Below, piece by piece: positions 12,334 to 23,284 of a DNA stretch of 64,000 nt. The stretch covers positions 1-64,000 of the forward strand of contig JAUCBJ010008126.1 in the NCBI GenBank assembly GCA_032718475.1, read 5' to 3'. This DNA is from Nemertoderma westbladi (lineage: Eukaryota > Xenacoelomorpha > Nemertodermatida > Nemertodermatidae). Position 1 is the first letter of the stretch. Each line of letters opens with the position of its first letter. The notes below the pieces were generated by a model. It saw only the letters and a program-made list of their open reading frames with translations. It had not been told where the DNA came from and made no database searches. Position numbers and translations under genes: made by a program.

Positions 12334-13384
12334 AGGGGCTCTGCGTACATGCTCACTACTCAATATGTGCTGTACGCTCCATCGGAATTAGCTACTCTGT
12401 CTCCCTTATCGGTAAACTCATGGCCGATAAACCGAGACTTTTGTTTCTTTTGTGTGAAATTCACATTAACGACATTCCTTTCTGTGTATTTCGTTTCTCA
12501 TTGCCGCTAAATTATTTTCAGTGGCTATTTGCCATGGTTTATATTTTGGTTGCTATGGTTTACATTGGGTGTAATTAATTATAAGTTTAATTGTTTCGGT
12601 GATTGAGTCAGATTGACACGATCCAATATTTAATTCGTGCAATTATTTCGGTAAGTGGGTAACTTATTATTAGCCTAAACTGTCTTTGATCATATTTATA
12701 AAAATTTAATTTTTCATTATAATAAATTATTGTGTTAGTATCTGTAAATAGGCCTTAGAATATAATTTAATCTCAGTAAGGATGTTTTAATTCTCACCCA
12801 AACTAGTTGAGGTAACGCGTGGGTGTCTCATATATACCACGACACAGTCATTATAGAATGTTTATTAGACAAACAAAAATCATTACTAATCTTATTCATC
12901 TGTTAAAGTTAACTGCCTGTAAATTTGATACATCAAATTGTCTTTGTGAATTGACAATTAATTATTGTTTAGCTGCTAGAAATTATTAGTTAACGTAATT
13001 AATTCGTGTAAATTAATCACAGCGTTTTAAAAAATGTTCGCTTATAGTTTAGAACTGCTTCTACACAGTCAGTTAGTCTTCCAGTTAATTCGGTCAGCTT
13101 CGTAACAAGAACGCGGTATAAATAGTGGATGGAAGACCACACTTTATTGCTTTTTTTTTTCACTGGGTTGTTTTCTCGTGTTATAATATTTCAGATTTAC
13201 TTTGCTATCATCGCTACCCAAACACAGACGCCTCTAGCCGTTCTCATTTACAGTAATAATATAATGTATTTCATTTAGGTATTAGCTCAGTTACCTCGTC
13301 ATATTGTCTACATCTATGGCTATTTTATTTAACTTTTATTTGCTGCGAGTAACAAACAGTCTGTACTGAATAGTTTTACGTATA
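12334..13384. other. AT-rich unique DNA, no gene seen
   Basis: This probably includes the 3' UTR of exon B (an AATAAA lies near 12720). No further exon or RNA gene is apparent. Confidence 0.5.
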
Positions 13385-14264
13385 TACACCATGTCCTGGA
13401 ATATAGTGTCCTTATTCTGGTACTGATACCCCCCCCCCTTTTTTTTTTTTACAAATCTTAATGAGATTGCATGAACTTTGAAACAGAGATAGTTTCACCT
13501 CCCGACCACTGACTGGGTGAGCCAGAATTTTTATTTGTGCTTTCGTTCTTTAGCTACAAGTATTTGAAAAAGGTGTCTCTGTTGATATTGCACCAGTTAC
13601 ACCGCAGTTATTCTTCAAACATTTAGTGATTTGTTAGTACTAGTGGAAAGCTGGCCATGCAAGGATTCCAAATATGTAAAAATGTGTGAATTTGGTTGGG
13701 AAATAGCTGAGATATGGGCATTCGAATGTTGCATGTATTTGTTTCCGCTGCAGGCCATTTATTCTATTTAATAAATAAACAATGTTCTAGAACATTTTGA
13801 TTATGTATGAATATCCATGTACTAGTATTATCATGTAGGCATTGTATTGTTGCCAAGCTACTTATGAGATAAACAAAATGTTCTAGAACATTGTATATTT
13901 ATTAATAGAATAAATGGCCTGCAGTGGAAGCAAATACATGCGAAATTCGAATGCCCATATCTCAGCTATTTCCTAACTTGCATAGCCAGCTTTCCACTAG
14001 TACAGTCTACACAAATCACTATAAGGTTGAAGAATAACTGCGGTGTATCTGGTGAATTAGCGACGGAGACACGTTTTTTAAATGCTTGTAACTACAGAAC
14101 GAAAGCAAAAATAAAAATTCTGGCTCACCCAGCAAGGAGGATGGAGATGAAACTATCTTTATTTCAAATTTCATGCAATCTCATTACGATTTGTAAAAAA
14201 ATTAGGGGGGGGGGGGGGGGTCCAGGTACTTCAATAACGACACTATATTCCAGGACATGGTGTA
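13385..14264. mobile_element. Foldback / long inverted-repeat element
   Basis: Two arms of about 400 bp are reverse complements of each other around a centre near 13835. The outer ends are TACACCATGTCCTGGAATA (left) and its complement at the right (TATTCCAGGACATGGTGTA). The arms share the pair TTCTGGCTCACCC / GGGTGAGCCAGAA, the pair GCCCATATCTCAGCTATTTCC and its complement, and TGTTCTAGAACA near the loop. A homopolymer tract lies at the mirrored position in each arm (C/T run near 13428, 16 G near 14205-14220). There is no open reading frame for a transposase, so it looks like a non-autonomous DNA element. No certain target-site duplication was found. Confidence 0.85.
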
Positions 14265-15580
14265 AGCCGAGAGGGATTCACTGATTGGTGCTTGATTGTT
14301 AATTAAAATGGATTCTTTGTAATTTTGTAAAATATTGCCAAATTTAATGAAGGCCTATGTACAATATTATTATTAGTATTAGTATTATACTTTATGTTTT
14401 ATTAGTTAATTTGTATTTCATTTAAAACCTATCTCTTGAATGTTGCACTAACAACAATACCAATTGGTGATTTGTTTTGTTTTAAAAATTTAAAACTAAA
14501 TATTTTATTCCGATTTTTCACTTTCAGCCACGTATCCGAGTTGCTCTACTGTGTCACTCGTCCTCCGATTTCTCACTTAATGTTGTTCCATTTTTGTGAT
14601 TTTTACTAAAACAAAAAGTACGATTTTTAATTTTGTTGAGCTGCAGGCATATCGAACTTTTGTATTGTAATACTTTTAGCCAGATTGCATTTGTTTTAGC
14701 TAGGGGCTTTGGTTTATTGCCGCTTCAACCACAGAAATTCCAGTATATTTATCTTTAACTCTTTCTTTTGTTATCCTTTGCTTTATCGTTTTGTCCAACA
14801 GTCAGCATACATTTTGTTGTAAAATTGTAACTTATTGACATTCTGTATTTTTTAGCAATTTGTAATTTTTTTTGTAAACGTTATCTTTCTTTGCTGTATG
14901 TCATTTATTTTCCTCTGATTTATTTAATTATTAAAATATAAACTTACCTATTTAGTAACCTATGGAACTCTCTCACTCACATTCGCAGTAGCGCATACCA
15001 TTTATTTTACAGTTTGTTGTGACCGGCCTGTAATTTAATATTATTTACTGTTATTTGGCTGTGGTAATTGTAATGTTTGCAGTTTGTTTCACCACAGTTG
15101 CAAGAAATTATTCTCGTTCGTGGGTCCTTCGCGCAGCACGAGGCTCAGCTATGAGATACAAATTAAAATTAAGCAATTCTATCACAAAATCGGTACTTAA
15201 GAAATTCAAACAAACAGCCAATAAGAATAAATCAAAGAAGAGAGAAAAGTTCCCCCCTTCAACCCCCCTCTTAATCTGCAACATCCCAACCCAAAGGCAC
15301 ACAGAGGATTAATGAAAGGCAGAGGTATTAACTGTGGTGGCAATCCAATGCGGAAAAATTATTAAAGCGTACCTTATGCCGATTAATAACACATTTCTTA
15401 AAGTAAATCACTTGAACTAATTTAAAACTATAATGGAATGGGGTATGGGGATTACAGCTGTATAATTTTTAAGTATAATTATTTAAATCTTATACTAGAA
15501 AATAATTAATTACCATTAAAGGGCTGGCAGAAAAATGCTGTTTTTTACCGTAATCAACTCAATTAACTAATTAACTGCTA
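14265..15580. other. AT-rich unique DNA, no convincing gene
   Basis: An 85-codon open frame at 15055-15312 has no clear acceptor, donor or family resemblance and is not called. An acceptor-like TTTTTCACTTTCAG near 14515 is followed by about 23 open codons that do not resemble SNAP-25. I found nothing firm. Confidence 0.4.
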
Positions 15581-15790
15581 TTATCTTAGCTTCTCGAAGG
15601 CCACACGAAAATTAAACTTGTAAAATTTCTAAGTTTTCGCCAAACAACATGTGTACCAAGTTTGGTTAGATTTCATTTGTCCGAGTTATTAACGTTTAAA
15701 ATTATTGAACACAACAGAACGACAGACACACCGATTGAGTTAGTGGTACCCGTATGTGCTAAGCTCGCTTACTTTGGTGGCTCGCCCCAC
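15581..15790. repeat. Dispersed repeat, copy 1 (inverted relative to 24766-25154)
   Basis: It shares long segments with the reverse complement of 24766-25154: CTTAGCTTCTCGAAGG, CCAAACAACATGTGTACC, an ACGACAGACA region, and a terminal GGCTCGCCCCAC. The two copies have diverged, and both end at GTGGGGCGAGCC, which suggests a defined element end. No protein-coding capacity is seen. Confidence 0.8.
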
Positions 15791-16364
15791 AATTAATTCC
15801 CGCCACCCAAATTTAACAAAACTGTCACTTTAACACTCGTGAATATTTGTGCGGAGATCTCTCTTGACCTAAATCCACCTACAAATCCTTCGGATACTCG
15901 TAACGCCAACCAATAGGTTTCGATATCTCTTCCCGATTTATTAGTTATTTTAAAAAAATTCTACCTGTTAAAAATTTCTGAGATTATTTCTTGCACCTGC
16001 CATACTATTATTTAAAAGTACATATTTTTATTACATTAATATTTATGTAGCCCAACATTAATTAAGTTATCTATCTCAGCTGCTGATTTACTCCATTTCT
16101 GATTAATTTACCCATTGGTATATTATTCTAAATAATCATAAATAAATACTTAATACTTACACATTTGATATTTTTTATTATTTTTAAACATTCAATAACA
16201 TAGATTCCAAATTCTTGCTTGTGACTACAGTATGACTAATGGCAATATATTTATTAATTATTGTGTCTTCTTTTGGAATTCTCGCATTCAATGCGGTAGT
16301 TCTCTTATCGTACGGCCGCCATTAGTAGGCGTTCACTGGTCAACCTAATATTGTAAGGAAAAGT
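15791..16364. other. Unique DNA, nothing recognised
   Basis: AT-rich sequence without a supported exon, RNA gene or repeat. Confidence 0.5.
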
Positions 16365-18090
16365 GACGGAAAAGAGTATAAAAAAGGTGGCAAATATAAA
16401 TGAGTATTAAAGAGGGGCAAATATAAATGAGTATAAAAAAGGTGGCAAATGTAAATGAATATAAAAAAGGGGCAAATATAAATTAATATAAAAAAGGTGG
16501 CAAATATAAATGAGTATAAAAAAGGGGCAAATATAAATTAATATAAAAATAAAAAAGGTGGCAAATATAAATTAATATAAAAAAGGTGGCAAATGTAAAT
16601 GAGTATTAAAGAGGGGCAAATATAAATGAGTATAAAAAAGGTGGCAAATGTAAATGAATATAAAAAAGGGGCAAATATAAATTAATATAAAAAAGGTGGC
16701 AAATATAAATGAGTATAAAAAAGGGGCAAATATAAATTAATATAAAAATAAAAAAGGTGGCAAATATAAATTAATATAAAAAAGGTGGCAAATGTAAATG
16801 AGTATTAAAGAGGGGCAAATATAAATGAGTATAAATAAGGTGGCAAATGTAAATGAATATAAAAAAGGGGCAAATATAAATTAATATAAAAAAGGTGGCA
16901 AATATAAATGAGTACAAAAAAGGGGCAAATATAAATTAATATAAAAAAGGTGGCAAATGTAAATGAGTATTAAAGAGGGGCAAATATAAATGAGTATAAA
17001 AAAGGTGGCAAATGTAAATGAATATAAAAAAGGGGCAAATATAAATGAGTATTAAAGAGGGGCAAATATAAATGAGTATAAAAAAGGTGGCAAATGTAAA
17101 TGAATATAAAAAAGGGGCAAATATAAATTATTATAAAAAAGGTGGCAAATATAAATGAGTATAAAAAAGGTGGCAAATATAAATTAGTATTAAAGAGGGG
17201 CAAATATAAATGAGTATAAAAAAGGTGGCAAATGTAAATGAATATAAAAAAGGGGCAAATATAAATTAATATAAAAAAGGTGGCAAATATAAATGAGTAT
17301 AAAAAAGGGGCAAATATAAATTAATATAAAAATAAAAAAGGTGGCAAATATAAATTAATATAAAAAAGGTGGCAAATGTAAATGAGTATTAAAGAGGGGC
17401 AAATATAAATGAGTATAAAAAAGGTGGCAAATGTAAATGAATATAAAAAAGGGGCAAATATAAATTAATATAAAAAAGGTGGTAAATATAAATGAGTATA
17501 AAAAAGGGGCAAATATAAATTAATATAAAAAAGGTGGCAAATATAAATTAATATAAGAAAGGTGGCAAATATAAATGAGTATAAAAAAGGTGGCAAATGT
17601 AAATGAATATAAAAAGGGGCAAATATAAATTAATATAAAAAAGGTGGCAAATATAAATGAGTATAAAAAAGGGGCAAATATAAATTAATATAAAAAAGGT
17701 GGCAAATATAAATTAATATAAGAAAGGTGGCAAATATAAATGAGTATAAAAAAAGGGTAAATATAAATTAATATAAAAAAGGGGCAAATATAAACTAATA
17801 TAAAAAAGGTGGCAAATGTAAATGAATATAAAAAAGGGGCAAATATAAATTAATATAAAAAAGGTGGCAAATATAAATGAGTATATAAAAGGCGCAAATA
17901 TAAATTAATATAAAAAAGGTGGCAAATATAAATTAATATAAGAAAGGTGGCAAATATAAATGAGTATTAAAGAGGGGCAAATATAAATGAGTATAAAAAA
18001 AGGGTAAATATAAATTAATATAAAAAAGGTGGCAAATGTAAATGAGTATAAAAAAGGTGGCAAATATAAATGAGTATTAAAAAGGGGCTA
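16365..18090. repeat. AT-rich 27/28-bp minisatellite (about 62 units)
   Basis: Units alternate between an AAAAAAGGTGGCAAATATAA type and an AAAAAAGGGGCAAATATAA type, joined by TGAGTAT, TTAATAT or TGAATAT. The order of unit types is itself repeated in larger blocks (for example the block starting near 16373 recurs near 16600 and 16795). It is treated as non-coding. Confidence 0.95.
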
Positions 18091-18096
18091 CAATAT

Positions 18097-18258
18097 ATGA
18101 TTATAATATTACTAATATTCTCGCACTGTTTATTCATCGCGCAGCACCAGTACCAGCACCAGCTGCCATTTATTAATCGATATTACATAGACAAGAATGG
18201 TCATGAGAGACTAATAAACTCGAAAACTGAAGTAAACATTACATATCTAAAAATGTAA
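18097..18258 (+). CDS. Small open frame with a signal-peptide-like N-terminus (doubtful)
   Basis: An ATG just past the last minisatellite unit opens 53 codons. The start is very hydrophobic (MIIILLIFSHCLFIA), followed by a polar stretch with Gln/His repeats and one N-I-T sequon. It could be a short secreted peptide or an exon. There is no splice, promoter or homology evidence, and a frame of this length is expected by chance in AT-rich DNA. Confidence 0.12.
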   Translation: MIIILLIFSHCLFIAQHQYQHQLPFINRYYIDKNGHERLINSKTEVNITYLKM

Positions 18259-18751
18259 TAAGTGTCGGATATATAATACTGTAGTTTAAAATACGATCGT
18301 TTTCGATCGACGGTACATTTTTGAGTTCATAGTGAGTCTTACAAAGTTTTCGTTGCACTGATCCTCTGGGAGGTGAGCTTCTGCTGCTAATCGACTAAGG
18401 ATTTATAGTCAAAGTTCAAAAGCGAGCATTTGCTAATTCTTGCTTTTAATGAGCTATTGCTGATCGTATTGCTGTTTGTTCGTATGATAGGATATTTCTT
18501 TGCCCTAAATAGAAGTCCAAGGGAAGTGACGGAGTGAAGGGGACTCACAGTGGCATAGAATCCACTAACTCGTAGATGAGAGAGTTATTCGCATACCGCC
18601 TCAAACATAACAGGTTTCTGAAAATATGAAGATGTTTCCCATCTTACATGTCAATTGCTGTTGTTGACAGCGAGCCCAAATGGAATCTTAGACCACACAG
18701 GATTGATACCATACTGATACTTAGTAATTCGTACATAAACTACATATAATA
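18259..18751. other. Unique DNA, nothing recognised
   Basis: No supported exon, RNA gene or tandem repeat in this stretch. Confidence 0.45.
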
Positions 18752-18895
18752 ACTGCGGTGTACTAACTGTAACTGCTGAAATATCACTGAAGACACCTTT
18801 TTTTAAACTCTTGTAGCTAAAGATTGAAATCGAAAATAATAATTTCTTATAGTTTAATAGATAGTATAATAGTTTCATAGGTCTTTGTTTTGTAC
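18752..18895. mobile_element. Diverged arm of the foldback-element family
   Basis: The segment beginning ATAACTGCGGTGTA, with an internal GACACCTTTTTTTAAA and CTTGTAGCTA, aligns by eye with the right arm of the element at 13385-14264 (ATAACTGCGGTGTA, GACACGTTTTTTAAA, CTTGTAACTA). Only one arm is evident, so this is a relic or a solo arm. Confidence 0.6.
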
Positions 18896-19399
18896 ACACA
18901 AGGTATCTGTCAGCTTTTAGAGCTTAGGTGTAGGTATGGCTGACTTAGTAACTGACGTCTATATAACTAATCTGATAAGAGTATGGAGTATTCGCCATAA
19001 AGTATGTTTCTAATTTCCTTTATACATGGCTAGTTCATTTGATTTTGGCTCGCGCCAATGTTTGATGAACATACACTTATATCCCTGACATCGGTGCCAG
19101 TTTATTGGTGTATAGTGGACACAGTTAATATTTCCATACCAATTAATTGGTATTAATCCGATTGGTTTGTGTTTAATAACTAATTATTCTTTGTTTTAAT
19201 TTCCGATAAAATGCGAGGTCTGTAACAGAGACGATCCGATCGAAAACTAATGGTATTCGAGATTGATAAAGTGTTTATTCCAAAATTGTAACATTACTCA
19301 ACGCCGTTAGTAACAGCGAGTTGTTATTTAGCACTTTACAACTTTAGAGGACATTACAGCATTGTATTGGCCTGTACATTTAGTATTATATTTGGTGTT
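18896..19399. other. Unique DNA, nothing recognised
   Basis: No supported gene. ACTCAACGCCGTTAGTAAC near 19293-19312 resembles part of the hairpin that follows. Confidence 0.4.
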
Positions 19400-19488
19400 A
19401 TTGTTTACGTGGTGACCCATGACGGCGTTAAGTAATGTCCACTAAGAGGGCATTACTTAACGCCGTCATTGGATACCACGTAAACAAT
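19400..19488. repeat. 38-bp inverted repeat, potential hairpin
   Basis: The left arm at 19400-19437 and right arm at 19451-19488 are complementary at 35 of 38 positions, with a 13-base loop. The arms contain ATTGTTTACGTGG and GACGGCGTTAAGTAATG. There are no surrounding genes to explain it. It may be the centre of a small MITE-like element. Confidence 0.8.
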
Positions 19489-20389
19489 AGGTGGAAATTT
19501 GCCTGACAGCCAGATAAGCCTACTGCAATACCTACCGGTAGGCGGGGTATAGCTATTAATAACCAGTAGGGCCTAGCCATATTATTATAACATGGCTCCA
19601 AACGCCACCATAAATATAAGCTAACTTATTTATAACATAATTTATGTCATTTTTACATTTATTTATACAGCAACTAATTTAATTTGTGCAGTTTCTATCA
19701 CTTATAATATAATTACAATCATATCGTAATGTTACAATATTGGAATAAAACTACATACATACTTGTTGCAAAGTACTTTACTGTGTTCTGATCCTCGTGG
19801 CTTTATTTTCACTCACTCACTAACGTTCGTTCGTGTAACAAAGCCACTCTGATCATCACATTATAAAGTGCTACTTTACACACAAGTATGTAAATAGTTA
19901 TTACAACGAATAATTATTTTATTTACAAACAAAATACCGGAAACCATAAACCATAATCGCTAAATGATATATGTAGCCTAAATTGATTTATCTTTATTAT
20001 TATTGTATTGTATTGTCAGTAGGTCGGGTTAGGATTAGGGTTAGGGTTAATATTATGATTAGGATGATTGAGAGTTAGGATTTGGCCCACTTAATATATA
20101 GACCTACCTCTAGATGAAATATGTAGTCAGTCATATATTACAGTGAAAATATTTATAATTAAAATAATATATTTTTTTTATGATTTATGTTTTAAATATT
20201 TTTCATTCAATAAAATATAATAGGCTATTATGCTTACAGCGCAATTTGTTTTTATTAGTATTTTCATGAATTAATTCTTAATTATTTTGCTTACAATAAA
20301 AATTTTAGGACTAAATAAATCAATCAGTAAAGTTAAAATTGCATTCCAATATTCGAGATTTCGTAAGCGTCTCTAGGCTACTACAGTAG
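19489..20389. other. AT-rich unique DNA with a short TTAGGG-like tract
   Basis: No gene seen. GGATTAGGGTTAGGGTTA near 20031-20048 is a very short interstitial match to the common metazoan telomere repeat and may be coincidental. Confidence 0.45.
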
Positions 20390-21340
20390 GTCAAGCGAGC
20401 TCGGACAGTGGAAATGAGATCCTTTCAGGCTTCCCGATTCTTCATAGTTGTCGCAATTTCGTTTTTCCCAAGTTCAGTATCCCTTTCAAGTTGATCTATA
20501 TATGTTATGGCCGGTCGTCCACGACTACGCTTTCCATGAGTTGGTTGCCAGAGAAGTAGATCTGGTATGACCTCGTCTTTACTTCGCCAACAGTGCCCAC
20601 TGAATCTTAATCTGCGTTCACGGAGGGTGGTTGATACAGGTGGTATTGTACCATAAAGCTCAGCGTTTGTCATGTGTTGTCTCCAGCTGATGGTTAGGGC
20701 TGCCCTTAGTAGTCTTGTGTAGCAACCATCAATTCGTTGTTCAAGTGATTTAGTCAGTGTCCAGGTCTCACCCCCGTATAAAAATACACTTTCCACTGTG
20801 GCTTGAAAGAAACTTTGTCTTCAGGTGCCTCGGAGAGATCTGATTTCCAGATGGTATCCATTTTTGATAAGAGTTTCCCATGCTTTAGATTACCTAACTT
20901 CTGTCTTTTGGTACTCGCTATCCATGATCCAAGGTACTGGAAGTCGTCAACCTTCCTTAGTTGATTATTATTAATTGTGGTCAGGTTTCCATCAACATTA
21001 AAAGTCACGAATTCTGTCTTGGGGGATATCGGCTACGCCTAGCTTATTCTACATTCGTGTGGTTTGAATCCAAGTTCTTTATGCAGCCCACGCTGTCTTC
21101 ATTGCGTATTACAATACAATTTTGAACAGTAATGGAGCTAATATGACAGGATTGTGAAGAACGCAACTTCATCTGTGTCACAATAACAATCAAATGCTAC
21201 AGTAGTAACGATTACATCTGGTATTCCATAAGCACCGGGTAGAGTCGAATGCTTTCTAAAGGCCACAAACCTGTTTCCCATACAGGTATCTTTGCAAGAA
21301 TTTCATTATTCATTTCTTTAATGCTTCGTTGTAATTTGGC
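20390..21340 (-). pseudogene. Decayed LINE reverse transcriptase, C-terminal part
   Basis: Read on the minus strand, fragments in different frames match the C-terminal half of endonuclease-reverse transcriptases of non-LTR elements. In order they are a YGIPDVIV remnant near 21230, KTEFVTFNVDG and FQYLGSWI near 20920-21010, then LYGGETWTLT, RLRFSGHCWR and a G-R-P motif between 20425 and 20796. At least two frameshifts separate the pieces. A nonsense codon follows K-N-R-E-A, where a Trp would be expected, with a relic tail beyond it. The 5' part is missing or unrecognisable. It is related to, but clearly older than, the LINE at 21982-24429, and it is not functional. Confidence 0.75.
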
Positions 21341-21722
21341 AGTTGTAAATTCCTAAGTATCTATTGATAGCATCTTGTCATGTTTTCCTTGTAGGACTGA
21401 CCTTGACGAAGCTAAAGTATGCTGCTTTCAAATTTAAAAAATTGGCTATTTAATACCAAAACAATTTTATTAATGGAATTTTTATGATGGAATATTTAAT
21501 TTTCATAATTTAATCCGATTTTATTTATTTATTGTTTTATTGTATGTACAAATTCTATCCAATGTGGAATAAATAAAATCTTCACTTCATTAATGTAATT
21601 TTGCTAAGCTGGGCCCAACGATAATAATAAAATATTACATTAGTATTGTAACTATTTCTGCATAATACAGTAGGTGTAGGTCTAGTTTATTCATTTATTA
21701 AATATTGGGGAATCCATAGGAA
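21341..21722. other. AT-rich unique DNA upstream of a candidate exon
   Basis: No feature recognised. Confidence 0.4.
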
Positions 21723-21928
21723 ATGACCTCCTCCGATTGGTCAATGCTTAGAAAGTCTGGCAGTTCTTCGGCCGCCAGAGCCCAGAACACTTCCTGGGAA
21801 ATGAAACTAGACAGAGAAGTTAGCTATCTTTCTTTGGCACAAAAGTGGACTTATAATTCCATGACAAAGAACCAGCAGCGGATATCCAGACGAATGGATG
21901 AGTTGAATAGAATTCTAGAATCCAACAG
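21723..21928 (+). CDS. Candidate first coding exon of the unrecognised gene ending at 26804
   Basis: ATG at 21723 follows an in-frame stop and an acceptor-like CCATAG. The frame has balanced, non-repetitive composition (Trp, Lys, Gln, a DELNRILE helix) and reads as a real exon. The best donor is AACAG/GTTCGT, ending the exon at 21928 in phase 2. That does not fit the phase-0 acceptor of the next recognised exon at 24554. A weaker donor ending at 21932 (TTC/GTAATA) would fit, or a small exon has been missed or displaced by the LINE. Assignment to the same gene is inferred from strand, proximity and composition. I do not recognise the protein. Confidence 0.45.
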
Positions 21929-21972
21929 GTTCGTAATAACGTAACACACTCCTTAGGCATAACAGGTAGTTG

Positions 21973-21981
21973 TCAAATACT
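21973..21981. repeat. Target-site duplication, LINE 3' side
   Basis: The 9-bp TCAAATACT directly abuts the trinucleotide tail of the LINE and is repeated exactly at 24430-24438 on its other side. Confidence 0.8.
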
Positions 21982-22027
21982 ACTACTACTACTACTAGGA
22001 TCGGCATGCTGCATTGCAGCTGCATTT

Positions 22028-23284
22028 TTAAGAATGCTGTGCCGGCTTGTCAACAAAATTGCACCGCCACAACTCCCTATCACCCATGACATTTGCTAGA
22101 TCATCCGCATCTTTAAGGCCAGTGTCCTTTAAGATGCGTCTCAAGAAAGTCATGGGCTGTCCACCATGCTTATTCACTCCATGAGGCTGCCAAAGTACAA
22201 GATTATGCACTGGCTGGTCCTCACGGCGAAAGCAGTGTCCTGCAAAGCGGAGGCGATTTTGTTCTAGTGTCAAGCTTGGGGGAACCAATGAGACACCTCC
22301 AATGTTATATAGTGTCTGGTTGGAGATGTGTGCATTGTACTTGACACAATGAACCCGGCGTAGCATTCTTGTGAATGTGCCATCCAGAGATTTGGTGTCC
22401 TCAGCATTTAGAGCCCAGCATGGACTCCCGTAGAGGAGTACTGGAACTACTGCTGCTCTAAATAATCGGACCTTAAGTTTCCGATTAATTCTCGGTGACT
22501 TCCAAATCCTGGAAAGCCTATTCAAAGCTGCCCATGCCTTTCCCTTACGTATTCGAAGGTCCTCACCTGACTTCCGGATCCATGATCCCAGGTAACAGAA
22601 GTCGTCCACATGCTCAAGCATACCATCCTTTGAGCTTATGCTCATCCGATCAGAGACTTGCTGAGGACTTTCAAAGTTAACTGTCAGAATTTTGGTCTTT
22701 CTGGAGTTAATAAAAAGACCAACACTAGAAGCAGCATGTTCTAATGAGCCGAGGAGCCGTTGGGCTCCCTCTAATGATTCTGAGAGTACTCCTAAGTCAT
22801 CAGCAAAGTCTAGATCAGTTAGGTACTTGGCAGGATTTCCTCGACTTCTGGAGCCAGAAGGCGGAGTTATCATCACCCCATCATCATTATAATGATCTAA
22901 GGACATGCGTAGAACATAGTCAACCACAATAATGAACAAGAATGGTGCAAGTGTGTCTCCTTGGAGGACGCCCCATAACACTTCAAATGGTTCTGTGTCA
23001 CCGTCAACAGTAGACACAAATGTTGTCGAACCATCGTATACTGATCTGATTGCTGCAATAATTTCATCAGGAATCCCATATAATGAAAGTATGCTGAACA
23101 TACGTGAGCGAGAGACTGAATCAAAGGCCTTGAAGAAGTCAACAAAGATAACAGCCAGATGCCTGTCTTTCTTTTTTGATAACTCTTCAATTATCCTTCT
23201 AAGTGCCAAAGTGGGCTCCATGGTCCCACGACCTTTACGGAACCCATTCTGATTTCCACGGAGCAGTCTCTCCGTGGTCCGCCA
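22028..23284 (-). pseudogene. LINE reverse transcriptase domain and C-terminus
   Basis: This open frame (397 codons from the first ATG at 23221, and open further upstream) contains the reverse-transcriptase core. It has an IFVDFFKAFDSV motif, VLQGDTLAPFLF, and the catalytic F-A-D-D box (DLDFADDLGVLS), followed by YLGSWI, LYGSPCWAL and RLRFAGHCF of the C-terminal region. It would copy element RNA into DNA at the target site. It is separated from its own N-terminal part by a frameshift near 23285, after I-L-L-N, so the protein cannot be made intact from this copy. Confidence 0.9.

Noticed and set aside
14515-14600. Good-looking acceptor followed by about 23 open codons, as a further SNAP-25 end
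   Set aside because: The peptide has no SNARE heptad pattern or similarity to exons A and B.
15055-15312. 85-codon plus frame
   Set aside because: No ATG at its start, no splice sites fitting an exon, and an overlapping 64-codon frame on the other strand. Chance is likely.
16970-17203. Minus-strand Phe/Tyr/Ile-rich open frame
   Set aside because: Lies wholly in the AT-rich minisatellite and follows its period.
20026-20049. Interstitial TTAGGG telomere tract, also near 42090
   Set aside because: Two or three units only; too short to infer a chromosome fusion.
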